From: Heloderma charlesbogerti | Taxonomy: Eukaryota > Chordata > Lepidosauria > Squamata > Helodermatidae | Reading direction: 5' to 3' | Assembly (NCBI GenBank): GCA_026122225.1 | Contig: JANEZZ010002762.1 | Coordinates: 868,001-932,000 of the forward strand | DNA: 64,000 nt | Part shown: piece after piece, positions 12,301 to 27,000 of the stretch | Layout of the letters: each line of letters opens with the position of its first letter | Position numbering within the stretch: the stretch's first letter is position 1 | Position numbers and translations under genes: made by a program | Notes under the pieces: model-generated | The model's input: the letters and a program-made list of their open reading frames with translations, nothing else | The model's database searches: none | What the model was told of the DNA's origin: nothing

Positions 12301-15300
12301 TCTATGATTCTATGATTCTATGACTCCGCTATGTGGAGATAGTGGTGTGAGAGGGGTTTCACTTCCCATGGTGTGAGTACACATCTCTTGTGCCTTGCTG
12401 TCGATGCAAAAACCTGCAAGACCTGTTTCAACAGAGGAGACAGCAAAACAAAGAAAGTGTGTGTGTGTGTGCATGTGTGTTTGTGTGTGCTTCCTCACTT
12501 GTGGTTCATATAGAACAAGAATTGACTGAGAAATACATAAGGCCCCTCCTTGGCAGTTGTTTGGTCAGGGCCCTGTAGACATCTCCCTAATTTTTCAGTC
12601 AGAAGCAGTTTTGCAGCAGTTGGACAACACAGAGTTCTTGCCCAGAAAACAACAACACGCCCCTAGCTTCACATACTGAGAGGCAGCTGATGCATCCAGC
12701 CGAATCACATGATCAAACCGTGTTCCTGGACTTTACCACTTCAGGCTACAGACAGAGAGGTTCCATGTTTGAAAGCTCCTCCCTCTAACCCCCCTCCCTG
12801 CATATACAGAACTAGCATATTAAAGAGAAGGGCATGGCTTGCTCCTCTCCCTCCTTGACATAGTGTTTTATTATGTGCAGAGCTCGGGGTGGGGGACGGG
12901 GACATTCAGACACTCAAACATGGAAACCCCCTCCACCTGTAGCCTGAAACGGTACAGTCCAGAAAAACCGTCGCCACTTGATTCTGCTGATTTTGCTTAA
13001 ACTGATCCCAGTTGCCCCTGCTCATTATCTGAGCAGCCGCCTTTGGCCGTCTTCTGAGGATTTGAGCCATCTCTGTGGCTGATCAGAGAGCTGAGAGCAG
13101 CTGGTTATAAATGGCTTCATTTCCCCCGATGCCGAGGATCTTCCGCGGAACATGTCTGCCCCTGCTGCTGCTGCACGGCCCGTGCCAAGAATTTCAGTTG
13201 TCGAGACCACATAGTAAACTTCCAATTTATGCAATTCAATCAGGTTTTGCGTACATTCCTTCACCTGTGTCCATGCAGTTTTGGGTTCAGAATATGGAGG
13301 CTGGCTCTGATGTAACTCTTTGCCAGATTTCTCTCCCCCGGCCCTGCCCCGCCAAGTATGTACAGGGGCAGCAGAGCGCCTGACCAAGTTGATCCAGTTT
13401 TCCAGGCCAATGTCAGCTGATCTTGGTTTTAACTTAAGAATTCTTTAGCATTGCTCCTGCCCTTCAAGGCAGAACTCGAAAAGTTCTCTTGGCGTAGAAG
13501 AACACGTTAATGTAGTTCCGTTCTTTTTTGAGACCTCTCTTCCTTATATATAGTGTAAGGTGGAAGATTAAGAAGCCTTAGGAACTTAGGACGCCGTCTT
13601 ATGCTGAGTCAGATCCTTGGTCCATCTAGCCCAGTATTGTCAACACTGCCTGGCAGCCGTGGCTCTCTAGGGTTTCTGGCAGGATTCCTTCCTAGCGCCA
13701 CCTGGAGATTCTGGGGATCGAACCTGGGACCTTCTGCAAGCAGAGCCAGTGCTCTGCCGCTGAGCTACGGCCCTGAGGAGACGCCTCCTCTCCATGCAAG
13801 TCTTCCACTTCACATGGCAGCCTGTGAACTGATCTGGGAAGATGGCTGCTTGTTTGGTGGCAACCTGTCAGAAATAAAGGGGAAAAAAGATCAGTAAAGG
13901 TTCAATCAATGCCAGTTTCTTGATGGAACGTAACCAGGCGCTGTGGCTGTGCCAGATAGATGGGTCCCACCAGCCTGCTTTTCTCCACCTGAACCCAAAC
14001 CTCTGAGTTGTCATGGTCTGGCTCGAAACTGATGGGATCAAAGCTGACACTGGCAAACATGGCCTTCAAGCTGTTCAAGCAGCTGGAGAGAGAGCGCAGG
14101 AGGTGACATTTATCCCGTGCTCAGAATGTCAGGCCAAAGAAAGGGAAGCCAGTGCGGCTTGCTTTTCTTCTCGAAGGGGATACCATCGCTGTGGCCACCC
14201 GTAGTCCTCAGTTTCCTCTTTGGTGGGGAAGGAATGCCAAATGGGGTCAGGATAATTTTTGTTTTAAGAGGTGACCACTTATTAAAGCGGCAGCAGCGGG
14301 AAGCAGAGCTGGTTGCTGCTGTTGAGGCTTGGCCTAGGGCAACCTTTCCCAACGTGGGGCCCTTCAGAAGGTTTAGACCATAATTCCCATCATCCCCAGC
14401 TAGTCCAACCCATCTGGAGGGCCCCAGGTTGGGGAAGCCTGGCTTAGGCTGTTGATGGGCTTGCATGCATTGTGCAGCAACTCAAAATTCTGTGCGAAGG
14501 TGTTTTTCCACATCTGCTGTGCTATTTACCTCATGTATGTTCATGTAACTTCACTTAATTTAATTTCCCCTTATTAGTCTTGGGGGAGATGCAAAAAGTT
14601 TTGCATGACACTGATGCCCAGACCACAGAAAACCTTTTGCCACCTTGTTGCGTCTGAGATCCACCAGATCTGGCCCGCACAGTCTCTGGTTCATCTCTGT
14701 GGCCATAAGGGCTAGAAACATAGCCGGGGCGCGGGTGTTTTTAATTGCTCAGATTCTCAAGATGCTTTAACTCCTGGACTGCCCCTCCTTTGTGGACTGC
14801 AGTCTCCCAAAACATGATTTTTTAAAAATATGGGGGGAAGAACACTCGGGAGCGCTACAGAGTGCCAAAAAGTTCAAACCTAGCTTGTTTGCAGGCCAGA
14901 TTTGACCCTTTTAGGGCTCCATAGCAGCTAGATTTGCGAAGAAGCTAGATCTGATTTTTTGGGCACACACTAGTGCTCCAGACACCATTTCCCCCCATAC
15001 ACATGTATTTTAAAACTTCTTGGCGGTGTGGGGGCGGAGGTGGGGTGGGGGGATATGTTGCCTACCCCTGCCCTATATCCTTACAGTAGATACCTTGTTG
15101 AATAACTCAGGCTTTGCAACCAGGACAAGATATAGGGGGTCATTCAGCATTTTGATAGTCTAGCAGATGACCCCTTGCCATTCTTTTCTGCCTCTTATGT
15201 AACACCAGGCACGGGGCAGGTTGCCATTGAAAACGGCCCCACTTTTGCCCCAGCTGCATTGTGTGATAGTGTTGGAGTCCAACATGCAAATGCGCACCCT

Positions 15301-18300
15301 TTGGCCAAGCCCTGTCCACCTTGCCTGGCACTGCTGTGCGGTGTGGGGAGGCCTGCAGCCAGGCCGCCATGGCTCAGCTTCTGCTGAGGGGACTGCCTGT
15401 ATCCCCCATGGTGCAAACACTGGGCAGCACTCCTTGCGCTTGACGGTGTGGCTGTTTTATCCTCCCAGGAACTGAACCGCACTTGTCGATCTATGCAGCA
15501 GCGGATCGTAGAGCTCATCTCCCGAGTGTCCAATGAAGAAGTCACAGAGGAGCTGCTCCACGTGAACGATGACTTGAACAACGTCTTCCTCAGATACGAG
15601 AGGTGGCTGGCATTGTCCTACAAGTCCTTTTCCCCTGTACCTCAGATAATTCCTGCCTTACGCTCACGTGCGGTTGCTGCGTTGCTTTCCCCCTGCTCAA
15701 CGCAGGTGTTTTTCCTTGTTGAAATAAAAAGCGAGCCGCTAAAAAAAATGTAGCTGGTGGCAGCCAAATTAGAGGAGGCTTGTTGAACCTCTGGTCAACA
15801 CTGCTCTTAAAAGGGTACATGATTATTTGTTTCAGAGTTGTCTCACGGGGAGGGTTACAAATGGAAGACTCCGCCATCTGGAACCCCCATAAAATTCCAT
15901 GAATGAGGCAGTGCAGTGGCACAAATTGAAGCCTTGTCTGGAAGCACCTGTAGTCGCATTCTGCATCAAGGCCCATCGCTGAGTTGCTCAGTTATGGTTC
16001 CTGTTCCATAACAGGAAGGAATGTGTCTTGCAGAGTATTAGGGCACGAGTGACCCCACTGGTTAGGGGCCCTGTCAGATCACAAACTGTGGTTATTTTGT
16101 TTATGGCAAGCTCACAAGAAATCCAGTCCCAATTATGAGTTAAGAGGGGCGTTCTGGTGCGCGCTGCAGCACAGATGGAGACCCCAGTCCCTTGGGATGG
16201 GTTTGGCTCGAGTTGAGCCTTCTCCATCCTGGTATCCTCCAGATATGTTGGACTACAAATTCTGGCATGCTCCAGCCATCCATGCTGGCTGCGGTATGCT
16301 GGGAGTTGTAGTCCAACTCATCTGGAGGGCACCAGGTTGCGGAAGGTTACTCTGGCCTGTTGAGTGATGGAATAATTCGAAGCTCATCACAGGCTATGCC
16401 CAGGCCCATCTCTCCCAACTCTGTGCCAGGGCTGTTGGCCCTCTTACTGGAAACACCCGCTGCCTGCACTGTGTTTTTTTTTAGTTTATTAATGCCTCTT
16501 TAGAAGAAATGCGTGTGCGTGCACACACACACACACACACACACAACAGTATCGCACAGTTTTAAAGGATTACACATTGTAAAGTGACGCATGCGGCAAT
16601 TGTGATAAAATAACCAGTATAAATACATGCATTCCTATACATGCACTTCATTGACACTGGTCACGTCACCACCGTTTTACAAACCAATACAAAGAAACTA
16701 CAGAGGAGATTGATTCCTTATGCTGACAAACAGTGAGTAGGGACATGCGTCATCCTCAAATTTATCATTCCAGAAACAACCAAGTATTGAGTGCTTCCTG
16801 ATAAATTGATTTTCATAAATCTGGTTTTCCCGAGCCCAAACACTGTATGTAAGTGCATGCATCATAGCTATATCCTAAATCCTGTCAAACCATTCTGGGA
16901 GAGCCGGTGCACTTTCTTTTTCCAATACTTAGCAGTTGACGTTCTAGCTGCTGTTGATAAGTTTGCAATCAGCTCAGCGTCAGCTATAACCGTGCCTCCT
17001 TCCAAATAATGTAATAATACTCTTCATGGTTCCTTTGGAATATTATCGCCTGTTCAGTATAATATAATACTAAATGCCAAAAGCTTTTAATTTTGTTACA
17101 GCTCCAAAATGCATGCATATAATATGCATGAGCTTTTCCATATCTCCAGCAATTATCGGGATAAATTGTAAATCCTCTTCAGTTTATGCAGTGTCAAGTA
17201 CCACAGCAGCCCATCATGGGTTAATTTACTTGCGAGGGGCTGTGGTGCATGCCAGCTGCCATTATGAATATGCAAGCTGTTGCCAGGGGTTGCTGTGACT
17301 TGTGTCATGTGAACCTGGCCAGCAGGGGTCATTTGAGGGTTAAACAACCTTTGCATAACCCTAAAACTGCAAATATTAATGAAGGTCTTATCTTAAACCA
17401 AAATCAACACACAAAGCAAAATGGGAAGCTAAGCAGAGTCAGCCCTGGTGAGTACTTGGATGGGAGACCGCCTGGGAATCAGGCTTCCTGCCTTGAGCAA
17501 GGGGTTGGACTTGATGGTCTTATAGGCCCCTCCCAACCCGATGATTCTATGACTCTATGAACTTGTGAAATGGAAGATTAGGATGGAGCTACCATTAAAT
17601 AAACTTTAATAAAATTAGATTAAATAACAAATCTATACTACAAAATGTAAAAAGTAGTTATAAAAATTTAATTATATAACCATATTAAATTGTACCAAAA
17701 CAAAAAATATCGACAGTCCAAAAGCACATTAACATTCCTGATTTGTAATAAGCATATAGTAGGTTATACTAATACACATCAACCCTAAAACAGACCATGG
17801 CTTCTGTGAGTGCTATTTAACCCTTAAATAAACTCCATTGGGGGGTTAACCCGTGGTGGGCTGTTGTGTCGTCTGAACCAGGCCACGGTCCTATAGATCT
17901 TCCCTTTCACATTTGCTGAGAAATCAATACTTTACCTAGGTTTTCTTCTAGCCAATACCACACTTTTTCTGTGATAGTATCCAGATCCTTTCCCCATTCC
18001 TTTTGATAATTCATAGTTTGTACTTCACTAAGAATTTTATGTATTTTCCCAATTAATCCCTTCTCTGTTGATGCATGGAGTAGCCCCTCTATTACAGTTG
18101 GATCTCCTCCACCACCCTGGGTTTGTGATAAGACCTGAGTCCTTTAGCGCATGGGTGAGCAGAAGGTAGAGGGCCAGATTGTTTGGACTGCAACTCCCAG
18201 AAGCCCCTGCCAGTATGGCCAGCAGCCAGGAATGCCGGGAGTTGAAGCTCAAAACATCTGGAGACCTAGTTTCTGCCCACCCCTGTTTAGAGTTGCTACA

Positions 18301-21300
18301 TGCCATCCCTTTGACCCTGTCCTGTTTCTCATCTGCCACAGGTTTGAGCGATACAGGTTGGGTCGCTCTGCGCAGAACGCAAGCAACGGGGTAAGTTCTT
18401 CTGACAGGCTTCTGTTATCTAGCGTGCAGCCGTGGGCTTTGCAGGGGTTGTCCTTGTGACTGACGTGCTGCTGCACAATACTTCTCCCCAATACTTGGGA
18501 ACATTCACAGTGAAGTTCAGGTTGTCAGGGCTGGAACTATGCCCATAGAGCCCCAAAGCAGCTCTGATTCTGAGGAAGAGCTACAACCCGTGGGAGAGGA
18601 GCCCTCTTGTCTCTCAGAGGCGCAGCTGCAGTGAGAGCCGCCCCCGCTTGCATTCCTGAGAGAAATAGTGACCCTGGCAGCGAAAGAGCAGGAGATTGGT
18701 TGTTGCTAGATGCAAGGCGCCGGCGCAGAGAGAGGCACAAGGTGGAGGGCGCAGAGAGTCGCTCAGCCTGCTTGGCGCTACGGCAACAGCTGCACCCTGA
18801 TGCCCCATGGGTAAGGAGGGGAGCCTCCCCTCCTAGCCCATATGTTTCAGAGCTTTCCTGCCCTTCTCCTCCAAACAGGGACCAACTGCGTACATGGAGC
18901 TTAGGTTACCTTGCTAAGATACCCTTTGCAGTTCCTTGCTTAGTCGCTGGCAATTAGCATCTAAAAGAGTCATTAAGTTATAAAGGAATAAAGCCTTGGA
19001 AAGAATCTCTGTTGTCTGCGTCTTGTTTTGGCTACTGGAGGGGACTTTAAGAGGCAGCTAGGGCGCTCCTGACAGCTAGGGTCACTATCTCTCTCAGGAA
19101 TGCGAGCAGGGGGGGGCCTCTCCCTGCAGCTGCACCTCTGAGAGACGAGCGGGCTCCTCTCCCACGGGTTGTAGCTCTTCCTCAGAATCAGAGCTGCTCT
19201 GGGGCTCTATGGGCTCAATTCCAACCCTGACACAGGTCTTCTTTGGGCTTAAATCAGTTGCATTCCTACACCTGGGCAAGCTGTGCTGATGTGTATTGTT
19301 CTCAATCCAACAAGATCACCATGGAATCATATATTTATTCATTATTTTTTTTAATGTTTCTTGGCCGCCTTTCACACTAGGTGCCCTCCCAAGGCAGCAT
19401 ACAATAACAAAGTTCACTTAATAAAAACAGGTTCGAAAGAGACCTTGGCAATCTTCAACCCTCTGCTCAGTGCAGGCATCTTGCAACCACAGCATCCTGA
19501 CGGATGGTTTTCCAGCCTCTTGAGCATCTCTAGTGAAGAAGAGCCCCCTCCTCCCAATGCTGTTTGTCCCACCATTGAGAAGTTCTTACTGCTAGGAAGT
19601 TTCTCCTCCTGCTTAGCCAAAATTTGCTTCCTTGCCATCTCCACCTGTTGATTTCAGTCCTGCCCTCCGGTGCAACAGAGGACAAGTCTGTTCCATCTTA
19701 TGCATCACAGCCCTTCAGAGATGGCGAGACAGCTATTAATCTTCTGTTCTCCAGGGGCAACCTACCCGACTCTTTCAACCGTTCTTCGTTTCCAGATCCT
19801 TCCCCATCTGGGTCGCCCTCCTCTGGACACGCTCCAGTTTGTCAGTGGCCGTGTTAAAATGTTTCTCTTTTCTCCCCGCCGCTAGAATGTGCTCAGATTC
19901 CATAAGAAACTCAAATTCTCAGATCCGAAATAAGCATTAACACTGGAATAGAATTCATCTCTTGGCTGCACATTGGGAGGGTGGATTTTGTAGGATTGTG
20001 ACCTTTTTTAGCTGGGGTGTGATAGGGAAGGAAGAAAAGACTGTGCGTAGATTGTGTGTGCGTGCTGGTGAGTATAGTGGCAGCTGTAGTCTTACACATC
20101 ACCAGGTCGGGGAAGGCTGCTATAGGAGCATGAAAACACTAAGGATGGACTCAATAACCATCAAAAGCTCTATCTAGCTCCCCCCACCTTGACTTCTGAA
20201 CCTTTAGCAAAGGCCAGTTATATTCTTCCAAGATTTTCTCCCCAGCGTGAAGACTAGAAACTTGTTCGAAAAGTGAAAAGTTGCACTTGGCAGGACACAG
20301 GTAGATCTGCCATGGCTGCTTCTACCTTGTGTGACAACATCTCCTATCCTGCATGGCCCAACAGGTTCTCAGTGAAGTGACTGAAGACAATTTGATAGAC
20401 CTGGGCCCTGGCTCCCCAGCGGTGGTCAGCCCCATGGTTGGAAACACCGTTCCAGCCTCCACGCTCTCTTCCCAGCTCGCTGGGCTTGGTGAGTGTTTTC
20501 TCTTTCAGTTTTTTAAAATTGCTTTTGAAGACTAGGTGGGTATTGTGAATGGACGTAGCATGAGGCTAGTCCACAGCACCGGCCTTTAGAGCTTCTTATG
20601 AGTTGCAGAGTTCCTGAAGAAGCTCATATAGTTGTAACGACGAGTGTGTGCTGTTAGAGAGTGTGCATCTCACCTTATCCCAGGGGCTTATGGTGCACAA
20701 ATATGTTGAAGATTGTAATTCTGCTTAGGAGAAAGACCATGGGATGGGAGAATGAGTGAAGTCTGAGCTCATTGAGGTCCTCTGTTTTCCACCTCAATGC
20801 TTGCCTTCCCTTGCTCTCACTCCAGACTGCGAGCGTCTTTTTTCCCCCTAAAAGAGGAACAATGTGCATTTTCGAACAGGAAAAATGCACGCTTTTCCAA
20901 GCACCCCCCCCCCCATAACTGTACTTTTCTTCCATAGCCTAAAGCATGAAAATGCAGTGTGTGTGTGTGTGGGGGGGGAATGTGCAGTTTTGGAAGAGTG
21001 CACCAGGGCAAATGTATGCTTTTAGAAGTGCATACTTGGGCAAGTGCACATTTTCAAACACAAATGCAAGCTTGGGGGATTGCAACAATTTCCCGTGGAT
21101 TATGCCCCTGTATGTGTTTGGGGTTCTGAGTGGGATATGTTTGCATGATTTGCAAGGAAAGGAAAGGTTCCTCCTTGTGCAAGCACCGAGTCATTGCTGA
21201 CCCCTAGAAGGACGCCACTTGCGCTGGCGTTTTCATGGCAAAATGTAGCGGGGTGGTTTGCCATTGCCTTCCCCAGTCGTGACCACCTTTCCCTCAGCAA

Positions 21301-24014
21301 GCTGGGTACTCATTTTACCGACCTCGGAAGGATGGAGGGCTGAGTCGACCTGAGCCGGCTACCCAGGACCCGGCTTCCACTGGGATTGAACTCAGGTCGT
21401 GGGGAGAGTTTCCGTTGCAATACTACATCCCTGGCCATAGCTGTGTGGCGGAGCCCTGCTTTGCACACAGAAGGTCCCAGGTTCGATCCCCGGCAGCATC
21501 TCCAGGCAGAACTAGGAAAAACTCCTGCCTGAAATCCTGGAGAGCTGCTGCTGCCAGTCAGTGCCGACAATACTGGGCTAGATGGACAAGGCAGCTTCCA
21601 ATGTAACCTGATTTGGTGAGGCAGTGCTTAGTCCAAATGAACCCTCAAGGATCCCCTCGACCCTGTGCGTGTGTGAAAAAAGACTGCTAGAATAAGTCAA
21701 CCAACTGGGCAAGTTTAGCCTGGCAGATTCTCTACTCCTATGAAGATTAGCCGAGTGATGGTTGTCCTTGGGGCAGGATTTTCCTGTCCTCAGAGAGGCC
21801 CAGAGGAAGTCTATTCTGGGAGGGGGATTACTTCTCTCTCCCTCCCCTCCCCCCCAAAAAGAATATGCATAATTCAGGGGTCTGTGAGAACGACAGAAGG
21901 ATGTGTATGTGTCTGTAGCAGTCGGTCTGTACTGGGACTGGAAAAGAGGCAGAGAAATGACGTTGCTCTCTGCAGGAAATCCTACGGGACTATATGGGTT
22001 CCCCTAGAAACCTGATGGGGAACAGGAACCTGTTAGAGTGTTAGCATTGCGCACCCCCTTCGTCTCATGCTTAGCCTGTAGATAACATGTAAATAAACCT
22101 CCCGTCACAAAAATGCCATCAGCCTCCAGCAACCTCCTTTTAAGGAACCGGAACACAGAGTAAGTGCTGGAACCCCTGGAACTTTGGAGTTGGGGGGCCC
22201 ATGTGTAACAACATTATAAATGAAACCAAAAAAAACCCCAACCTGGCCACCAGCTGCTGGTGCCAAGCAGAGGACTCTTGGAGCCAAATTGCCTGTTCTG
22301 TTACACCAGCCTTCCCCAAGCGGGTGCCCTCCGGATGCGCTTGGACTGCATCTCCAAAAACTCCCAGCCAGCATGCAGTCCCAACGCATCCGGAGGGCAT
22401 CCGCTTGGGGACGTCTGCATGACGCTTCAGCTGTTTGTTATGTCAGCCCAACGGCCCCCTGTGTGTTGCAGAGCATCCATGGGTCACGGCACTTTGCGGT
22501 GGAGGGGGCTGGGGAAGAACGGGCTGTTGAACCCTTTCCCCTCCTGCTGCTCTTCCTCTGGAACTTGCTTTCCTTCCACCCCCCCACCCCGCCCCAAGTA
22601 GGCTTTCAGAGCCACGTTTACCATGCAAACACGGGAGCTGGGACTCCTTCGAGGTGTGGAGAGCAAGTTTCAGGAGCAAAGTGGTGGCAGGGGAAGGATT
22701 AAGCACCCCCCGCCCCGTCCAGAATGCCCCGTAGCTTCTCAGCCGCTGTTCATCCCCTGCAGAGAGTGGGTGCCAGGCCATCATGCTGTTCTTGCGCATG
22801 GCTGTGGTGCAATTTTATGTCCACTCAGAGCAGGGGTGTTGAACCTCTTTCAGCCTGGGGGCCAAACTGCATTTGGGAGAAGCTCTTGGGGGCTGCATTC
22901 CAATGGCGGGGCCAGAAGCAAAAGGGGTGAGGCCAGAAAACAGAGTGTTTTAGCTTAAAACTCTTACTGCCAGCAGCTAAGTCTTAGGAGAGCTGTTTCC
23001 ACTTTTTAGAATGGGAAGAAACCCGTTCACGAGCCAGGAAGCCGCCAAATGATGGGTGGTATGGGGAAAGGGGGTGTGGCCAGGGGAAGTGGGTGGGGCC
23101 ATCTGGGGAATCTTGGAAGGCTGGATGTGGCCCTCAGGTGGGTCAGATTTGGCCCATGGATTTTGGCTCTCTGGCTTGGAGGAAGGGTGAAGTGTGCAGT
23201 AAATCCCTATCTCCTGCTACAGGCTTAGTGGTTGAGTGGGGTTGCTTGAGATGTGCCAGGGATCCCCGCTCACTTGTCTAAAGGAGGCAGGCAAGGTGCT
23301 CATTCAAAGCAAAACATGCCTTTTGTCCTCCTTCTCCTGGCTGTTTGCTTGAGCCTCGCGATCCCGTGACTCTCTGGCCTTCTCTGATAGCTTCCATCTT
23401 TCCTCTCTCTGTTCCTCTGTAGATTTGGGCACAAGCAACGTGAGTGGAACGCTCAGCTCCCTCCAGCCTGCCAATCCCCGCGACGACTTCGACATGTTTG
23501 CACAGACGAGAGGCAGTTCGCTGGCAGATCAGCGTAAGACGTAAGTAGGGGCTGCCGCGGGGTGGGGGCTATTGCACGCTTCACTCTTAGGGAACTCTGC
23601 TGGCCAACAGTCAACCTGTGGATCATGGGCTCAGATCCTAGACCAGTTAGAGAGTCTCTATTAGGAGGGGGATTTCCACAAGGTTGCCCTTCTCTTGTTA
23701 AGCAAGCAGCGCTTGCTGCCTGGGGCTGAGGTGGGGATGCCATTAATCGGATCAAGCCCTCCTCTTCCCCTGCCCCTTTTCCATCTGGCTCCCTACAACT
23801 CCGACAGGGCCTGTCAGCGCTCGCACACCGACTGCTCTGGGTCCAGAGTCAGCTCCCCCTACGTGGGCTGTGTTGCCCATCAAGAGATGTGGGCAGGGCC
23901 TTTTCTGCATCGCTCTTACCCCGATTTCCCTGCAGGGACCTCAGGGCAGTGTGTGAGGTCATCCTGATCGTCCCGTGCATTCTATCCTTGCTCCAGCCCC
24001 GTGGGGTAGGCTGG

Positions 24015-24053
<39 letters not shown>

Positions 24054-27000
24054 TAATGTCACCCAGTGAGCTTTCATGGTGGAGGAGGGGTCTGAATTCT
24101 GTCTGATTTCAGTCCTCCTCTTCCTCCGCTACACCACCCTTCCCCAAACTGGTACCCTCCAGATAGGATGGCCTACAGCCCCCACCATTCCCAGTCAGCA
24201 TTTTTTGCATGCAGCTTAGAGTCCATCTCATCCCAAGAGCTTGGAGAGCATCACACCAGGCTTCCCCTACCTAGTATCCTCCAGATGTTTTGGGGGGCAG
24301 CTCCCAGCATTCCTGAGCAAATGTACCAGGTGCATTTGCCTGCCGGGACTCTAGGATCATTCTCAAGGGTCCTTTTCCAGGAGCCCCCGCCAAAGGAAGT
24401 GAGGCGGGTGGAGGAGGGCTTTTTCTCCTGTGGCACCCCGGCTGTGGAATGAGCTCCCTAGAGAGGTTTGCCTGGCACCTACATTGTTCTCCTTCTGGTG
24501 CCAGGTGAAGACCTTTTTATTCTCCCAGCATTTTAGCATTTTAGCTTCCTAATCTTTTAGCTCTGGTGTTTTAAATCTGTATTTTAAATATCTGCATTGC
24601 TAAGTTTTATTCTGGTTGTACTTTTATATTGTGGTTTTAAGCATTCATATTTTATGTTGTTTTATGCTGCACTCTGTGCTTTTAATTTTTGTGAACCACC
24701 CAGAGAGCTTCAGCTATCGGGTGGTATAGAAAGAAAGAGAGAGAGAGAGAGAAAGTAAATAAGTTAGGGAAGGCTATGCTAACAATTCCTGAATCTCACA
24801 TTCCCCCATTACATCGATTTTAAGCTCTGTTTTGCCCTGTTTCAGACTACCCAAAGCCAGTTTGAATGAAATGTCCGGGCCCTTTTAGTATACGGTAATC
24901 ATGGCGTCTCAGTAATGCAGCGTGAAACACAGGGCTGTCGTTTTTTTGTGGGCTTCAGCTTTTCCATGAGAAACCTAATGGAGTGTCTTGCCCTCACCGA
25001 TCCATTATTTTGGAAGGCACAGTTATTGCACTGTCACCACCTCTTAGGCAGTTGAAACAGAGTAATACAGGCTCCCTGGAGACTTTCTGGATGAATTATA
25101 GCCTGCAGAGTTCTCCCAGAGATGTTCAGGCACAGGCCAGTGAGTTCGTGCTTTTGGCCCTTTAGTTCCACCCAGTGGTTGATTTATGGCTGGACCTTCA
25201 GCTCCTTCTGCCTTCCTGGTGTTGGGATATGTGACATTTACTGGTCACAGTGGGGGTGAGGTGTGAATTAAGGGCATGTGCATGCGCTCACACCCTGAAC
25301 AGTAAGCACACGTGCACACCGCCTGAACCCACAGAGCAAGCTCCTTGTAAGGCAGTGCTGCGGCAGGCCACAGAGGGGACTGCTGGGGGATTTTGCCTGG
25401 AGATGGACAGTAATTGGTTTGTGTGAGGTTTTCCTTCCCACAGCATGCACGCACATTTTAACTAATTAATTAACTACAGTTAGAGTGCAGTCCTACTGAT
25501 TGCGCCCTTAGTGAATGGAAGCCCCCAAACTCAGTTTGATAACCCAATGCAGGTTGGGAGGAATGGCAGAGGCAGTCTTTGCCTCCCCGTCCTCCCACCC
25601 TCCAGATTTCACTGGACAGGCTTTTCAGCCCATCTAGCAAGGGCAATTCAGAAGGGGAGGCTCGGAGGCTCAGGATAAATTGTATCTTGTCTCTCTGGTC
25701 TCCTCCTCTCCCCTCCCACTGGAACGCCCCCTTATCCCCCTCTCTGAGGTTGAGTTTCCGATCTCAGCATGGTCCTCTCCACGCCAGCTGCAAGGAGGAG
25801 AGGGGTGGATCTCCAACCCCCTTCTGAGCTTGGGGCACCGTCTCCGACCTCAAAGGAGTTTTACGAGCTGTCCTATGTTCCCTGGGACTGTCCCTGGGAC
25901 TATATTATTTCTTTATTTTATTTCAGGTATTTTATATCCTGCCTTTCAGGATAGAAATCCTTCCAAGGCAGCAACATACCAGTAACTAAATACCCTCTCT
26001 CATCTATAGCATAATAAGTAATCAGGATCTTTCTCAAAGGGCAGATGGTGCTGGATAGCCCTGTAGGGATGAGGAACAGAATGGCTGGAGCAGGATCTGG
26101 TGTGCTCTTCCCCTGCCTGCCTTCATACATTTCATTGCTGCCTGGCTACCAGTATACTCAAGGCGGTTCACTGTTTAGACCACGCTTCCCCAAGCTGGTG
26201 CCTTCCAGAGGGGTTGGACTACAAATCCCATCATTCCCAGCCATCATGGGAATGGGCTACAATTTAATAGACATGGTAAAAAGAGGGACTGGGGGAGAAG
26301 AGGGAAATGAGCAAGTTTGCCATGATGCTTTGAGATCGTTCTGGGAAGGGAGGAGCAAGTTGGTCCCAGCCAGGCCGATGTCTCGCCAGCCCTCTGCTGC
26401 AGACAGGTGGAATAGCTACGAACGGAGACCAGGAGGGGAGGAGCCGAATGGCAGTTGTTCCCTTTTCACCCCATTGTAGTCTCTGGACAAAAGGCGTAGA
26501 AACAATGCAAAGTCTGTTCTGCGAAAGGGGGATTCAGTTACACACTGAACACAGGGCAGCCTGCTTCAAACTCTGTGCAACTTTCTGAGACGGCTTTCAT
26601 CTGTCCCCAGCCATTAACAATTTGGCAAAGCGGGGGGGGGGGGGGGAGGAAATCAACCTATTCTCCCTACTTCAATTTCCTCCCAACTCCAAGGAAAAGC
26701 TCAGGGCAGTGTTAGGGAAGTCTGGGAAGAATGGAAGGGGGTGGGAAGGGACTGCACAAAGAGCGTCCGACCTTTTTGCTGCTGCCTCTGTTGACCTTTT
26801 TTGCAAAGCAGTTGGTTGAAGACCCTAGATTAAGGGTGCAATCCTATGTCCTAGGTTAGGATGCATACACGTGACTGCATGTTGATTTTCATTTGGGCAT
26901 GACTTGGAGTTACAGACTTCCCTCTCTCTCCCTGTTTAGCCGTTACATGGCTGTGCCCGGCAACACTCTTGGGACTTTTCTTTTCATTCTTTTTGTAGGA

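Noticed and set aside
13025..13387. Minus-strand 120-residue frame as a possible processed gene
   Set aside because: No recognisable domain, no poly(A) or splice evidence, and it lies in an intron.
13588..13775. A true tRNA gene (box A and box B intact)
   Set aside because: The head continues into the SINE body shared with three other copies and has no proper acceptor stem closure.
17424..17480. A functional 5S rRNA gene
   Set aside because: Only the 3' half is present and it is fused to CR1 sequence.
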